Shown: positions 26,457 to 35,150, numbered from the stretch's first letter. The stretch: 64,000 nucleotides of DNA from Neomegalonema perideroedes DSM 15528 (GCF_000374145.1 NZ_KB893654.1:1050117-1114116); one strand, 5' to 3'. The notes: a model not told the origin generated them from the sequence alone. Numbers and translations are program-made.

Positions 26457-27419
26457 GTGAAAACAATGTCGATGCAGAAATCAAGATTAGACGACACGTC
26501 TGGCTTCAAAGAATTTAAAGGCGGCTCAGGCGCTCAAAATCTTAAATTTGAGAAAAGCCGCGCAAAAGATGAAGCTCTCCATCATCTTGAGAGAGAATAT
26601 CAGGAACTGAGGAATCTGCACGCTCTTGCTCATGACAAGCCGCGTGTCGTCGCTTGGGGGATCGTCAAGGCGGGGAAGAGCTCTCTGCTGAATATGCTGG
26701 CGGATTCCGTTCAGGAAGAGGTTTTCAGGACCGGCGTCACGCACACCACCACGGAAAATCTGGACATGGACGCCGGGTCTTACATCCTGATGGACACGCC
26801 TGGGCTGGATGTGGATCCGGAGGCGCAAGAGCGGTCGTTCAGAGGCATGAAACAAGCGGACATCATCCTCTTCGTGCACGCCCCTCCCGGCGAGCTGGAT
26901 CAGGATGAAATGCGCTTTCTGAGCGGAATGAAGGATGTTTTGGGAGAGGATGCGTCTCAGCGGCTGGTTCTGGTTCTGACGCAGCTTGATAAGGATCAGA
27001 ACGGAAGCGCGGAGGCCGTTCGGGAGAAGATCCTTTCGCAAGTGCGTGATCAGCTGGACTTGCATCCCCAATGTTTTCAGGTCTCGAACAGCCGCTATAA
27101 GAAGGGGTTTCTTGAGAATAAATCCGTTCTCGCGGAGAAAAGCGGCGTTCTTGAATTAAGAAATCACCTTAAAAACCTATCTCTGAAATTAGAATCTGAG
27201 ATAAAGTCATTTAAATCAATTAAATTAAATAAAATGAAAATTGAGATAAGTGAAAAGATAATCAAAGAAATTAACGAGGATAGGAATGTTATAAACAATT
27301 CTATGATTATTTTTCATGATAAAATAACCCATTTATCAAATATTATTTCTGAATTTGAGTCTGAATATATGAGAAATAATTCCGATTTAATGAAAAAGGA
27401 ATTTTCTGTATTTATGTAA
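26457..27419 (+). CDS. Dynamin/TRAFAC-like GTPase A (short C-terminus)
   Basis: A 320-residue GTPase. The P-loop is GIVKAGKSS at 68-76, switch I threonines lie at 95-99 (THTTT), G3 is DTPG at 113-116 and G4 is the degenerate TQLD at 175-178. Residues 230-320 form a Lys/Ile/Asn-rich helical region without a visible membrane segment. It is much shorter than bacterial dynamins (often 550-700 residues). The last 80 codons are strikingly AT-rich compared with the GC-rich N-terminal half, so the gene may be truncated or mosaic. The GTG at 26457 and ATGs at 26466 and 26472 are alternative starts. It heads an operon with two other GTPases. Confidence 0.8.
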   Translation: MKTMSMQKSRLDDTSGFKEFKGGSGAQNLKFEKSRAKDEALHHLEREYQELRNLHALAHDKPRVVAWGIVKAGKSSLLNMLADSVQEEVFRTGVTHTTTENLDMDAGSYILMDTPGLDVDPEAQERSFRGMKQADIILFVHAPPGELDQDEMRFLSGMKDVLGEDASQRLVLVLTQLDKDQNGSAEAVREKILSQVRDQLDLHPQCFQVSNSRYKKGFLENKSVLAEKSGVLELRNHLKNLSLKLESEIKSFKSIKLNKMKIEISEKIIKEINEDRNVINNSMIIFHDKITHLSNIISEFESEYMRNNSDLMKKEFSVFM

Positions 27420-27473
27420 GAATTTAATACTGAAGATTAGCTTCAATAAAATCCAATCTCATGGTGATGTGAC

Positions 27474-28088
27474 ATGCCTCTTCCTTGGTTGATCGGCGCG
27501 GCGGCGGTTGCGCTCGTGGCGGCCGTCGCGAGCTCCAGCGACGACAGCTCCTCAAATTCTCAGAGCGAAGCAGAAGCGCGCGCTGCGAAAGAGCGTGAGA
27601 GGCAACAGCAAGAGGCTGAACGCCAGCGCCAGATTCGTCGTCATCAGGAAAGCGTGGAGATGCTGAGGGGCGACATGGTGCGCGCCGCTCGCCAAAAATT
27701 GGAGAGCGCCGCCGACGTGATGGGTCTTTCGACGGCCGATCCGATGCGGGAGGTGACGGAGGAGACCTTGGCGGAGATATTTTCAGCCGAAACCTCCGCC
27801 TCGGATTACGCGATCCTCGCTCAAAAAATTCTGAAGGATTTTGAAGATTGTCTTGAAAACCAGGAATACGACGAAATTCCTGACCCTTTATTCGAGCAGG
27901 CTTGGGATTTTTACTTAAAATCCGGTGATTTTGAAAGAAAACTGGGAATCTTAGAAGAATTTTACGGCCCGGCGTCGCCCAGCGAGGCCGACAAGGAGCT
28001 GGCGGCTCGACTGGATCATGCGAACAAGAGGCTGAAGCGCCTGCAAGACCTGCAGGCGAGGGTCGAGGGTCTGGAGGGAATTCAATGA
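27474..28088 (+). CDS. Membrane-anchored coiled-coil protein of the GTPase operon
   Basis: A 204-residue protein with no recognised family. Residues 4-20 (PWLIGAAAVALVAAVAS) form a membrane anchor or uncleaved signal, followed by a Ser/Asp-rich linker. A strongly charged coiled coil spans about 31-75 (Glu/Arg/Gln-rich). The rest is helical and acidic, ending in another heptad-like stretch (LARLDHANKRLKRLQ-like). The ATGA overlap with GTPase B shows translational coupling. A plausible role is a membrane scaffold or adaptor for the GTPases (inference). Confidence 0.72.
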   Translation: MPLPWLIGAAAVALVAAVASSSDDSSSNSQSEAEARAAKERERQQQEAERQRQIRRHQESVEMLRGDMVRAARQKLESAADVMGLSTADPMREVTEETLAEIFSAETSASDYAILAQKILKDFEDCLENQEYDEIPDPLFEQAWDFYLKSGDFERKLGILEEFYGPASPSEADKELAARLDHANKRLKRLQDLQARVEGLEGIQ

Positions 28089-29857
28089 GCGCCGGGATCG
28101 CTTCGCGCGAGACGCTGATGGAGGCTTTGGCCCCCTTGCAGAGCGAGCTCCAGAAACGCAAGGACGACATCCGCGTCAAGGAAGGGGAGTTCGACCAGCT
28201 GCGCGCTGAGTTCGAGCGCCGCCTGCGCGAGCGCGGCGAGGCGCTGTTGCGCAACATCGACGCGCGCAATCCCCTGATCAAGGACGCCGAGAATCTCATG
28301 CGGGAGATTCAGGATAAATTCGAGGAATGGGAGCGTCAGACTCAGAGGCGCGCCGAGGGCGCCAGATTCCGCGAAGGCTTCAACGATTCCATGCTGGTCT
28401 TCGTCTTTGGGAAGGTGAAGTCCGGCAAGAGCTCTCTGGGCAATTACGTGGCCTGGGGACGCGTAGAGCCGACTGAGGCGCAAAAACGCGCGTCGAAGAT
28501 CCAGCCGACCTATTTCACCGCCGCGCAAACGGACGTGGTCGGCGGAGACGCCGAAAAGGAGGCTGAAAAAAAACAAGCGTTCCGCGTCGGGGCTACGGAG
28601 GCGACGAGTTCGATTCAGGGCTTCAGGGTTCCGGGGCTGACCTGGGTGGATTCGCCGGGGCTTCATTCCGTCAACAGGAAGAACGGCGATCTGGCCAAAT
28701 CCTACGTCGATCACGCCGATCTCATCGTCTATGCGATGAGTTCTCAGGCGCCCGGCCGCGCTTCGGACATGCAGGAGCTGGAGATTCTGCTCTCCGGGCG
28801 TAAAAAGGTGATGGTCCTGCTCACCGGCAGCGACGCCACCGAGGAAGATGAAGACGAGAACGGCGAATTGGTCGCCGCCATCGTCATGAAGCCCGCGGCG
28901 GACCGGAAACGACAGATCGAACATGTCTCCGCCGAGCTTTCGAAGCTTGGCCGTCAAGGCGACATCCTCGCCGAAGTGCTGCCGATCTCCGCGCGCTACG
29001 CTGACGCCCATCCGACGGCGCAAGGACTGGCCGAGAGCGGTTTGGCGCGCTTCTGCGAGGCGATGCAGTCGATTTGCGCCGGGGAGGGCGTGAGGCTCAA
29101 GCTGGACACGCCGATGAACAACCTGCGGGCCTCGATCGACAAGACGGCCGACGACGTCGAGGCGATCCGGGATTTCTCCCGAAAGCTGATGGACGGCATG
29201 CGGGCGCAAGACCTCAAGCTGCAGCAAGAGCTGGGCAGACTCGGCTTCGAAGGTCAGAACCGGATGCGCAAGCTGGTGCGGGCGCAGTTCGAGGGCGCCG
29301 CCAGAGGCGATCAGGAGGCGGCGCTTCGTCAGGCGATTCAGGAGCTGGCTCTGGAGATGAGCGGCGAAGCTTTCGAAGCGATCGGCGAAATGCAGAAAAA
29401 AAGCCTCGCCGCCGCATTCGACGGCAGCCGGCTGGCGCGCCTCCCGGAATATCGGGAGATCAGCGAGGACAGGGAATATTCCGTCATCAAGAGCGGCAAT
29501 AAGAAAAAGACCGGCTTTTGGGGCGCCTTGGCGGGCGGAGCGCTCGGCTTCGTTCTGGGCGGGCCCGGGGGCGCGGCGCTCGGGGCCTCGCTTGGCGGCG
29601 GCGTCGGAGGGGCGGCGGGCGACAGCGCGCAAGAGGAGAGGCGCAAACATTCCGTCGTCGTCGGGGATAATCTGCACGAGCGGCAGCGCATGGCCATGGC
29701 GGAATATGCGGACGGCTTTCCCGAATTGCTCAAAGAGCACGTCAATCGCCTCTACGCCCAGATTCGGGAGGCGAATCAAAAATACATCTCCGGCCTTGAT
29801 GAAGACGTCTCAGGGCTGAAAGCGAAACTCGCAGCGCTGACGAAGGTGACGCCATGA
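28085..29857 (+). CDS. Dynamin-like GTPase B with glycine-zipper membrane segment
   Basis: A 590-residue protein. Residues 1-90 form an N-terminal charged helical bundle or coiled coil. The GTPase domain follows: P-loop GKVKSGKSS 109-117, G3 DSPG 189-192 and a degenerate G4 (TGSD 247-250). A helical stalk-like region runs over 340-470, and then residues 479-512 are a glycine-zipper (GxxxG repeats) that could insert in membrane like the paddle of bacterial dynamins. A helical tail closes the protein. This order, helical neck - G domain - helices - hydrophobic paddle - helices, resembles LeoA-type dynamins. It overlaps its neighbours at both ends by four bases. Confidence 0.8.
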   Translation: MSAGIASRETLMEALAPLQSELQKRKDDIRVKEGEFDQLRAEFERRLRERGEALLRNIDARNPLIKDAENLMREIQDKFEEWERQTQRRAEGARFREGFNDSMLVFVFGKVKSGKSSLGNYVAWGRVEPTEAQKRASKIQPTYFTAAQTDVVGGDAEKEAEKKQAFRVGATEATSSIQGFRVPGLTWVDSPGLHSVNRKNGDLAKSYVDHADLIVYAMSSQAPGRASDMQELEILLSGRKKVMVLLTGSDATEEDEDENGELVAAIVMKPAADRKRQIEHVSAELSKLGRQGDILAEVLPISARYADAHPTAQGLAESGLARFCEAMQSICAGEGVRLKLDTPMNNLRASIDKTADDVEAIRDFSRKLMDGMRAQDLKLQQELGRLGFEGQNRMRKLVRAQFEGAARGDQEAALRQAIQELALEMSGEAFEAIGEMQKKSLAAAFDGSRLARLPEYREISEDREYSVIKSGNKKKTGFWGALAGGALGFVLGGPGGAALGASLGGGVGGAAGDSAQEERRKHSVVVGDNLHERQRMAMAEYADGFPELLKEHVNRLYAQIREANQKYISGLDEDVSGLKAKLAALTKVTP

Positions 29858-31497
29858 GCAATTCGGCGATTTTATCCGATATTTTCGACGCCTTCGACGA
29901 GATCGAGCCGATCGGCGGGAAATACGACCCCGAAGGTCTGGGGCGGATGCGCAGAGTCGTCGCCGAAAAGCGGAAGACTCCTTCCGCAAGCATTATGATC
30001 TATGGCGTCTACAACGCCGGGAAAAGCACGCTGATCAACGCGCTGCTGGGAGAGCAGGACAGGGCGAAGGTGGGAGACGCCCCCGAAACCGCGAAAGTGA
30101 CGTCCTATCGCTGGCGCGAGTTCGAGATTCTGGACACCCCCGGAATCGACGCGCCGCATGAACATGAGCAGGTCACCCGCACGCAGCTCCATTCGGCGGA
30201 CATCGTGATCTTCGTCCTGAATCCGCTGGGCGTCGCCGAAGAGGAGAAGACCTTAAGCGTTCTGACGGAGCTGCTTGAGCGGGGCAAGAAAGTCCTGATC
30301 GTCCTCAACTGCAAGAACAGGCTGGAGCCGGAGGACGCCTTTCGCCTCAAGGAGCAAATCCGCAAAAGCCTTCAGGATCTGGCGTCGCGGCGCGGCCTGC
30401 GCGGCGAGTTCCTCCAGAACATCCCCATTCTGGAGATCAACGCCAAATCGGCGCTCAAGGCCAAGGTCGAGAAAAAACAAGCGCTTCTGGCCAGCTCGGG
30501 CGTGGTGAGGCTGGAGGAGGAGCTTCATAAATTCCTCACTTCCCCGGAAAATCAGGAGGTCTGGCGCAGCCTCGCCCATGAACTGGAGCAATGGCTTGCG
30601 CATATGCTCGCCTCGCTCGATGCGGAAGGCCGCTCCGACGCCTTGCGGCGGATCGACGATTTCAGCGCCAAGATGGCGAACCGACAGGCGGAGCTGCGCG
30701 AAGGATTGAAGCTCAGCGTCGACGTCAAAGCGTCCTTCATCGAGAAGGGGGTTTTAAAGCTTCTGAACTCGGCTTCAGGCGACGTCGGGGCGGCGGCCAA
30801 AAGACTGGTGGACGCCTGCAGCGACGAGATCATCGCTCAATTCAACGACGAGTCGCGGCGTCTGCACGCCGACGCCACCTTTCTGATCGGCGAGATGATG
30901 AAGGAGAATGAGCGCGCCGCGCCGGATCTGAATGTCTCGCTGGCGCGGATCCCCGGCGGGGACGAAGCCGCGCATGGAGATTTTTCGGGCGGCGGGGGCG
31001 TCGATTATGGGGAGCTGTTAGAGAAGAGCGCCACGCAGCTCGCTCCTCTGGTGAACACGGGGAGCGTCGTATCGCTTCTCAAGCTCGGAAAACATTACGC
31101 GCCGACTCTCTTTAAGGGCATTGGCCCCGTCACCATGGGCAAGATCGGCGAGCAGGTCGTCGGGAAGTTCGTTCCCCTCATCGGAGCGGCGTATCAACTC
31201 TACTCCTCGCTCATGCGCGAGGATCCGGAGGAAAAGCTCTTGCGGGAGAAGATCCGTTTGCAGGAGCAGCAGGAGGAGCGTCGAAAGGCGGCGATTCAGG
31301 AGGCCGCCCAAAATGTGGCGTGGGATTTCAAAGCGGCGATCTTAAAGGCGACCGACGACGCCATAGATGAGGATTTCGGCGCGATCAGGGAGAAAATCCG
31401 GGAAATCCGCTCCGATCTATCGGGCCTTCAGAGAGAGCGCAGCGAAGATCGCATGCATCTGACGGAGAAACATATCTTCCTGAGGAACTTGCTGTGA
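29854..31497 (+). CDS. Dynamin-like GTPase C
   Basis: A 547-residue GTPase, distinct from A and B. The P-loop is GVYNAGKST at 51-59, G3 DTPG at 94-97, and G4 appears as LNCKN near 151-155, a departure from NKxD. A helical region follows from about 220 to 350. Residues 395-450 contain moderately hydrophobic segments (LAPLVNTGSVVSLL; VGKFVPLIGAAYQLY), and the protein ends with a charged coiled coil of about 80 residues. Starts and stops overlap GTPase B (ATGA) and the cysteine-cluster protein (GTGA). Three non-identical G proteins in one operon suggest hetero-oligomers. Confidence 0.82.
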   Translation: MSNSAILSDIFDAFDEIEPIGGKYDPEGLGRMRRVVAEKRKTPSASIMIYGVYNAGKSTLINALLGEQDRAKVGDAPETAKVTSYRWREFEILDTPGIDAPHEHEQVTRTQLHSADIVIFVLNPLGVAEEEKTLSVLTELLERGKKVLIVLNCKNRLEPEDAFRLKEQIRKSLQDLASRRGLRGEFLQNIPILEINAKSALKAKVEKKQALLASSGVVRLEEELHKFLTSPENQEVWRSLAHELEQWLAHMLASLDAEGRSDALRRIDDFSAKMANRQAELREGLKLSVDVKASFIEKGVLKLLNSASGDVGAAAKRLVDACSDEIIAQFNDESRRLHADATFLIGEMMKENERAAPDLNVSLARIPGGDEAAHGDFSGGGGVDYGELLEKSATQLAPLVNTGSVVSLLKLGKHYAPTLFKGIGPVTMGKIGEQVVGKFVPLIGAAYQLYSSLMREDPEEKLLREKIRLQEQQEERRKAAIQEAAQNVAWDFKAAILKATDDAIDEDFGAIREKIREIRSDLSGLQRERSEDRMHLTEKHIFLRNLL

Positions 31498-31784
31498 GGA
31501 AGCCGTTCCCCTGCGATCAATGCGGAGAATGCTGCAAAAGAGCGGGTCTGATCGCGGAGACCAGATCTCTGGATCGGGGCGACGGAGTCTGTAGACATTT
31601 CGACGATCAGAGCCGCCAATGCATGATTTATCACGAGCGACCAGAAGTTTGCAGAGTTGATTTGCAATATATGCGGAAATATCGCGCGCTCATGAGCTGG
31701 GAGAGTTTCGTAGATCTGAATATGCAAGCTTGCGACGAACTCAAGCGTTCTTCTTCGTCGTCTGCAAATCCTGCTGGAGATTGA
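31494..31784 (+). CDS. YkgJ-type cysteine-cluster protein
   Basis: A 96-residue protein with eight cysteines. CDQCGECCKRAG near the N-terminus, then GVCRHFDDQSRQCMIYHERPEVCRVD, is the pattern of the YkgJ/Fe-S-or-zinc-binding family, in which the clustered cysteines hold a metal. The GTG start overlaps the GTPase C stop (GTGA), so it is translated with that protein. It is the last gene of the operon and lies tail to tail with a caspase-like gene, 20 bp away. Function in this family is unknown. Confidence 0.82.
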   Translation: MRKPFPCDQCGECCKRAGLIAETRSLDRGDGVCRHFDDQSRQCMIYHERPEVCRVDLQYMRKYRALMSWESFVDLNMQACDELKRSSSSSANPAGD

Positions 31785-31804
31785 CGTTCGTTGGAGGATC
31801 AGAG

Positions 31805-33019
31805 CTATGGCTCATGCATGTTTTTCGCATTGAAAGTAAGCTGCATCCATCTCCAGGCGGAATATTTCCGCAGCGGCGCAGGCAAGGGCTGGCAACGAAC
31901 GTCCTGCAGCGCCTGACGTGCGGCCTCGACCGCATCCCGCGCTTCAGGCGGCGTCGGAACAGGAGCGATCACATGCAAAGAATCTTGATCCACATAGCCG
32001 TTCGGTCGCAGATTGAAAGCGATCGTCACGTTTGTCGAGCGATCCCCAAAGCTCGCCGGTTCTCCGGACCAGCACGCCCTGATCGCATTGAGCATCCTTG
32101 TTCTTTCTTCGGGCGTCAGATCCGAGTCGTCGCCGGGTCCGAGGCTCACGGCGCCTTCGCCTCTGGCCGCGGCGGCGTTCGCAGCGGCGAATAAGTCCGC
32201 GAGCGCATCCGAGGGATATTGCGCCCCGGAGGGGATGTCTGCTGGAGGCGGAGGAGCGCGCAGAGAAAGCTGCTCGCCCTCGCGGAAGCTGCTGTTGAGG
32301 ACGACATAGGGGGTCTGCTCGGAGTCGCGCAAAGCCAGACTGCTCACGATCATCCGGACGTCGTCGTCGGGCCTGCGGCGCAGACGCTCCGTCAGGGCCT
32401 CGGTGAAGGGGCTCAAGGCGCGCCCTTCGCCGTCTTCGGCGATCACGCCGGGCTGGGTCGAGAATAAAACGATCTGGCGCGGCTGCTGAGCCACGCGCTC
32501 CATGCCGCGCGAACCGCGCCGCGACGCCGGAAAGCTGTTGGTGCGGCAGGCGTCCACGATCACCAGAGACAGCCGCCGCGCGCCGCCCGCCGCGTCTCGC
32601 AAAGCCTGCAAGGACACGGATTCCGCCCGCCCGCGCCGGTCGTCCGCAAGACGCGCGTCCACAGGGATCAGATAATTCCCGCCTGACCCCAGCTCCATGC
32701 CATGTCCGGCGTAGAAGGCCACCGCCACCTCGGCCCCAAAGGCGTCCTCGGCGAAATCCTTCACCGCTTCGGTCATCTGGCTCTGATTGGCGTCTAGGAG
32801 CAGAGTCACGCTGAAGCCGAGCGCCTTCAACACGCTCCGCATCGCTTCGGCGTCGGCGCCCGGATTCTTCAGGGCCGAGGTCGCCGTATAGGCGCTGTTG
32901 CCGATGACGAGGGCGACATGGGTCGCCGCTCCAGCCGGAGCGCCCCAGATGAGGCAGAGCCCCGTCAGCAATATCGCCCGGAACCTCGCTCCATTCGTCT
33001 TCGACGCCCGCCTCCGCAT
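31805..33019 (-). CDS. Exported caspase-fold peptidase with TolA-like C-terminal domain
   Basis: A 404-residue protein with a signal peptide (cleaved near AGA-ATH). The C14-type caspase domain starts HVALVIGNSAYT. The catalytic His is His106 in FYAGHGMELGSGGNYLIP and the catalytic Cys is Cys158 in IVDACRTNSF. Residues 303-401 (TPEERTRMLNAIRACW, FNLRPNGYV, RCQPLP, KYSAWRWMQLTFN) follow the pattern of the alphaproteobacterial TolA/TonB C-terminal domain, which is unexpected on a caspase. ATG 33019 has AAGGAG seven bases upstream; the frame stays open further but reads as Arg-rich non-coding. It is likely periplasmic or envelope-facing. Confidence 0.85.
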   Translation of the reverse strand: MRRRASKTNGARFRAILLTGLCLIWGAPAGAATHVALVIGNSAYTATSALKNPGADAEAMRSVLKALGFSVTLLLDANQSQMTEAVKDFAEDAFGAEVAVAFYAGHGMELGSGGNYLIPVDARLADDRRGRAESVSLQALRDAAGGARRLSLVIVDACRTNSFPASRRGSRGMERVAQQPRQIVLFSTQPGVIAEDGEGRALSPFTEALTERLRRRPDDDVRMIVSSLALRDSEQTPYVVLNSSFREGEQLSLRAPPPPADIPSGAQYPSDALADLFAAANAAAARGEGAVSLGPGDDSDLTPEERTRMLNAIRACWSGEPASFGDRSTNVTIAFNLRPNGYVDQDSLHVIAPVPTPPEARDAVEAARQALQDVRCQPLPAPLRKYSAWRWMQLTFNAKNMHEP

Positions 33020-33320
33020 CTCTCGCTCCTTAAATTCCGCTCGCTCGGATTTCGGACCGCGCCCGCTCTCCGGAGCGCGCCTGTCGGGCTTCGCTCCAGA
33101 TCGGGATCGCCGCGGACCACAGCGTCGACGTCCGATCTCTCGATCCTTTCTGTCGGTATGCTCCGCTCTCCCTTGGGCGTCGGACTTGAGGCGGATGGTC
33201 CGGGGCGAGGGCCTTCCGCGAATGCTCCGCAGGGGGATGATTTCTTCTCCGCCCAAGACGTTTTTATCCTTCCCTCTTCAGGTTGTTCCGTGCTTGATCT
33301 ATAGCCGTTAAGGTTAGTCT
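33020..33320. other. Divergent intergenic region with shared motif
   Basis: A 301-bp gap upstream of both the caspase-TolA gene and the unknown rightward pair. The only notable signal is the CATACCGACA copy at 33151-33160 on the minus strand. The 3' part (33285-33318) is locally AT-rich and could hold the rightward promoter. Confidence 0.45.
33151..33160 (-). promoter_or_regulatory. CATACCGACA motif upstream of caspase-TolA gene
   Basis: The exact decamer is found in the orientation of the gene, 131 bp before its ATG. The same decamer precedes the other caspase genes at 36738-36747 and 62712-62721, in the same orientation relative to the gene each time. Confidence 0.5.
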
Positions 33321-34610
33321 GTGAGGGTCATGCGGAGCAGGGAGGGAGAAGCGGTCCGGACGCCGCCTCTTTCTCTCAGCGCGGATCAGGCGGCCGCCTC
33401 TGCGGCGGGACGCCCCGTTTTCCCATGCCCCGCCCATGAAGCTCAGGAGCGGGCGCTCATGCAAAATCGTCATCTGGTGGGGTTCAGCGCGCATGTCGCC
33501 AAGATCCTCAACACCCCGGGTCCGGACGGCTGGGTGCGGGTCCGACCCTTCGCGCTGTGGATGCGTCTCATGCGCACCCTCGCCCATGGCCGCGACGGCG
33601 AACATCGTCGGCGCATCCTCGGGGCGCACCTCATGGGGCTGGATTCCGAGGGCGAGGACGCCGAACAGGCGGCGGAGACCTGGATGCGGGAGGTGCTGCA
33701 AAGGCCGCTCAGGATCCGGGCCGGACGTCAGGCTCAGCAGGCGCATCTGCTGCTGGAGGCCCTGATCCGCCGGGCGCCGGGCATGGAGGGCGCCCGGCTC
33801 ATGCGGGGCGGCGAGCCGCCGGACGGCGAACCTCCCGCCCTTCTCGCGGATTTGGCCGTGAGGCTCGGACGCCTCGCGGCGGCGCGCGAGATCAAAGGCG
33901 CGCCTCTCCGGCTGGAGGTCGAAGGCGCGGCCTTGCCGGTTCCTCCGGAGCTTTCGGTCTGGGAGGCTCTGGAGCATGCGCCGCCGCTCATGCGGGTTCT
34001 GGCCACGCCCGCCGAACAAGATCCCTTCTTCCACCTCATGATCCGCGCGATGGAGACGGCCAACGTGCTCTGGGGCCGTTCGGTGGCGCTCGGCCTCTCT
34101 CCCAAGGATCATGATCTGAGCGTCAATCAGATCAAAAGCCTGCAAGCCTTCGTCGCCGCCGCCGGCGGAAGGCGCGCGCGCCCCGAACGCGCGGCGCTGG
34201 AGGCGGCTTGGGCGAAGTCTCCCGTCACCAATTTCCGCAGCCTCGACGCTTTTCTGGCGGACCCGGTCGGGCGCGAGCTGTTCGCCGGCTTTTCTCAACC
34301 CAGCTTGACGCCCTTCGACGAGGCGCGCGATGCGGAGATCCCCGCGGAAGAGAGCCGGTTGACGCTCGACGATGAAACCCTCCGGCGCAATCTGAAGATC
34401 CTGCGCGCCCGCGCCGTGATCGACGATCTGGATCTGCAGATCTACGACGCTCTGCTCAAAGAGCGCGCTCTGAAGGATATCCACGGCCTGCCTTGGGCCC
34501 GCAAGGCCTTTCCGACCTTCGACAGCCTCATCGACCATACCGACATGCTGGTCAAGAAGATCGACCGGGAGATCGCCGCCTTCGACGAGGAGGGCCCGGA
34601 AGACCGATGA
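33321..34610 (+). CDS. Unknown protein, 429 residues, helical
   Basis: I recognise no family. The protein is rich in Arg, Ala and Leu, predicted mostly alpha-helical, with no signal peptide or membrane segment. Notable segments are VRPFALWMRLMRTLAHGRDGE (near 72) and VAAAGGRRARPERAALEAAW (near 277). The C-terminus is a charged helical stretch ending DEEGPEDR. The GTG at 33321 has AAGG eight bases upstream; ATGs at 33330 and 33459 (the latter with AGGAG upstream) are alternatives, and the N-terminal 46 residues are doubtful. A small gene follows after 15 bp. Confidence 0.6.
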   Translation: MRVMRSREGEAVRTPPLSLSADQAAASAAGRPVFPCPAHEAQERALMQNRHLVGFSAHVAKILNTPGPDGWVRVRPFALWMRLMRTLAHGRDGEHRRRILGAHLMGLDSEGEDAEQAAETWMREVLQRPLRIRAGRQAQQAHLLLEALIRRAPGMEGARLMRGGEPPDGEPPALLADLAVRLGRLAAAREIKGAPLRLEVEGAALPVPPELSVWEALEHAPPLMRVLATPAEQDPFFHLMIRAMETANVLWGRSVALGLSPKDHDLSVNQIKSLQAFVAAAGGRRARPERAALEAAWAKSPVTNFRSLDAFLADPVGRELFAGFSQPSLTPFDEARDAEIPAEESRLTLDDETLRRNLKILRARAVIDDLDLQIYDALLKERALKDIHGLPWARKAFPTFDSLIDHTDMLVKKIDREIAAFDEEGPEDR

Positions 34611-34625
34611 GATGAGAGGTGCGAC

Positions 34626-35069
34626 GTGGCGCAAGGGAAGATGGACAGAAGGACGCTTGAAGAGATCCGGGATCGTTTGGTCGCGGCTCTGGCGCGCGCG
34701 CGCGCAGAGGACGAAGACGCGGCGGAGTCCTCTCTGGCGGAGCCGCGCCGTCTGAGATTCGGGATGCTGGCGGCTGCAAGCGGCGCTCGGCGTCTGCCTC
34801 CTCACGCTCTGCACGTCCGCGAGGGCTGGCGGCTGCAAGCGGAGTTCGGGCGCGCGACGGCGGCTCTTGCGGTGACGCTGGAGGCGCAGGGAGCGCCCTC
34901 CATTCGGCGTCTGCGCGAGCGTCGGGCGCATCTGAGCACGCCGGATGGACGGGTGGGCTATGATTTCCGGTTCGATCCCTATGGCCGCGCGCGGCTGAGT
35001 CTAAGCGCGGAATCGGAGATCGAATCCAGCTTGGCGCAGGGGTTCGACGTCGAGATCGACGAGGGATGA
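34626..35069 (+). CDS. Unknown protein, 147 residues
   Basis: No family recognised. A charged helical N-terminus (residues 1-35) is followed by a compact domain ending FDVEIDEG, with beta-type alternation (RVGYDFRFDPYGRARLSLS). There is no signal peptide or membrane segment. The GTG start has GAGAGG upstream; an ATG at 34641 is the alternative. It follows the 429-residue gene by 15 bp and is presumably co-transcribed. Confidence 0.55.
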   Translation: MAQGKMDRRTLEEIRDRLVAALARARAEDEDAAESSLAEPRRLRFGMLAAASGARRLPPHALHVREGWRLQAEFGRATAALAVTLEAQGAPSIRRLRERRAHLSTPDGRVGYDFRFDPYGRARLSLSAESEIESSLAQGFDVEIDEG

Positions 35070-35150
35070 TCTTCAGGCAGGGGCCTGCGCAGGCGGGCTT
35101 GCGCCGCCTCTCGCCCCCTTGAGACGCCGAAGAGCGAGGGCTAAGCGCGC

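Noticed and set aside
26457..31784. Interpretation as a simple Era/EngA-like housekeeping GTPase cluster
   Set aside because: The proteins lack KH or NKxD features of those families, come as a triplet with membrane elements, and lie in an island with different base composition.
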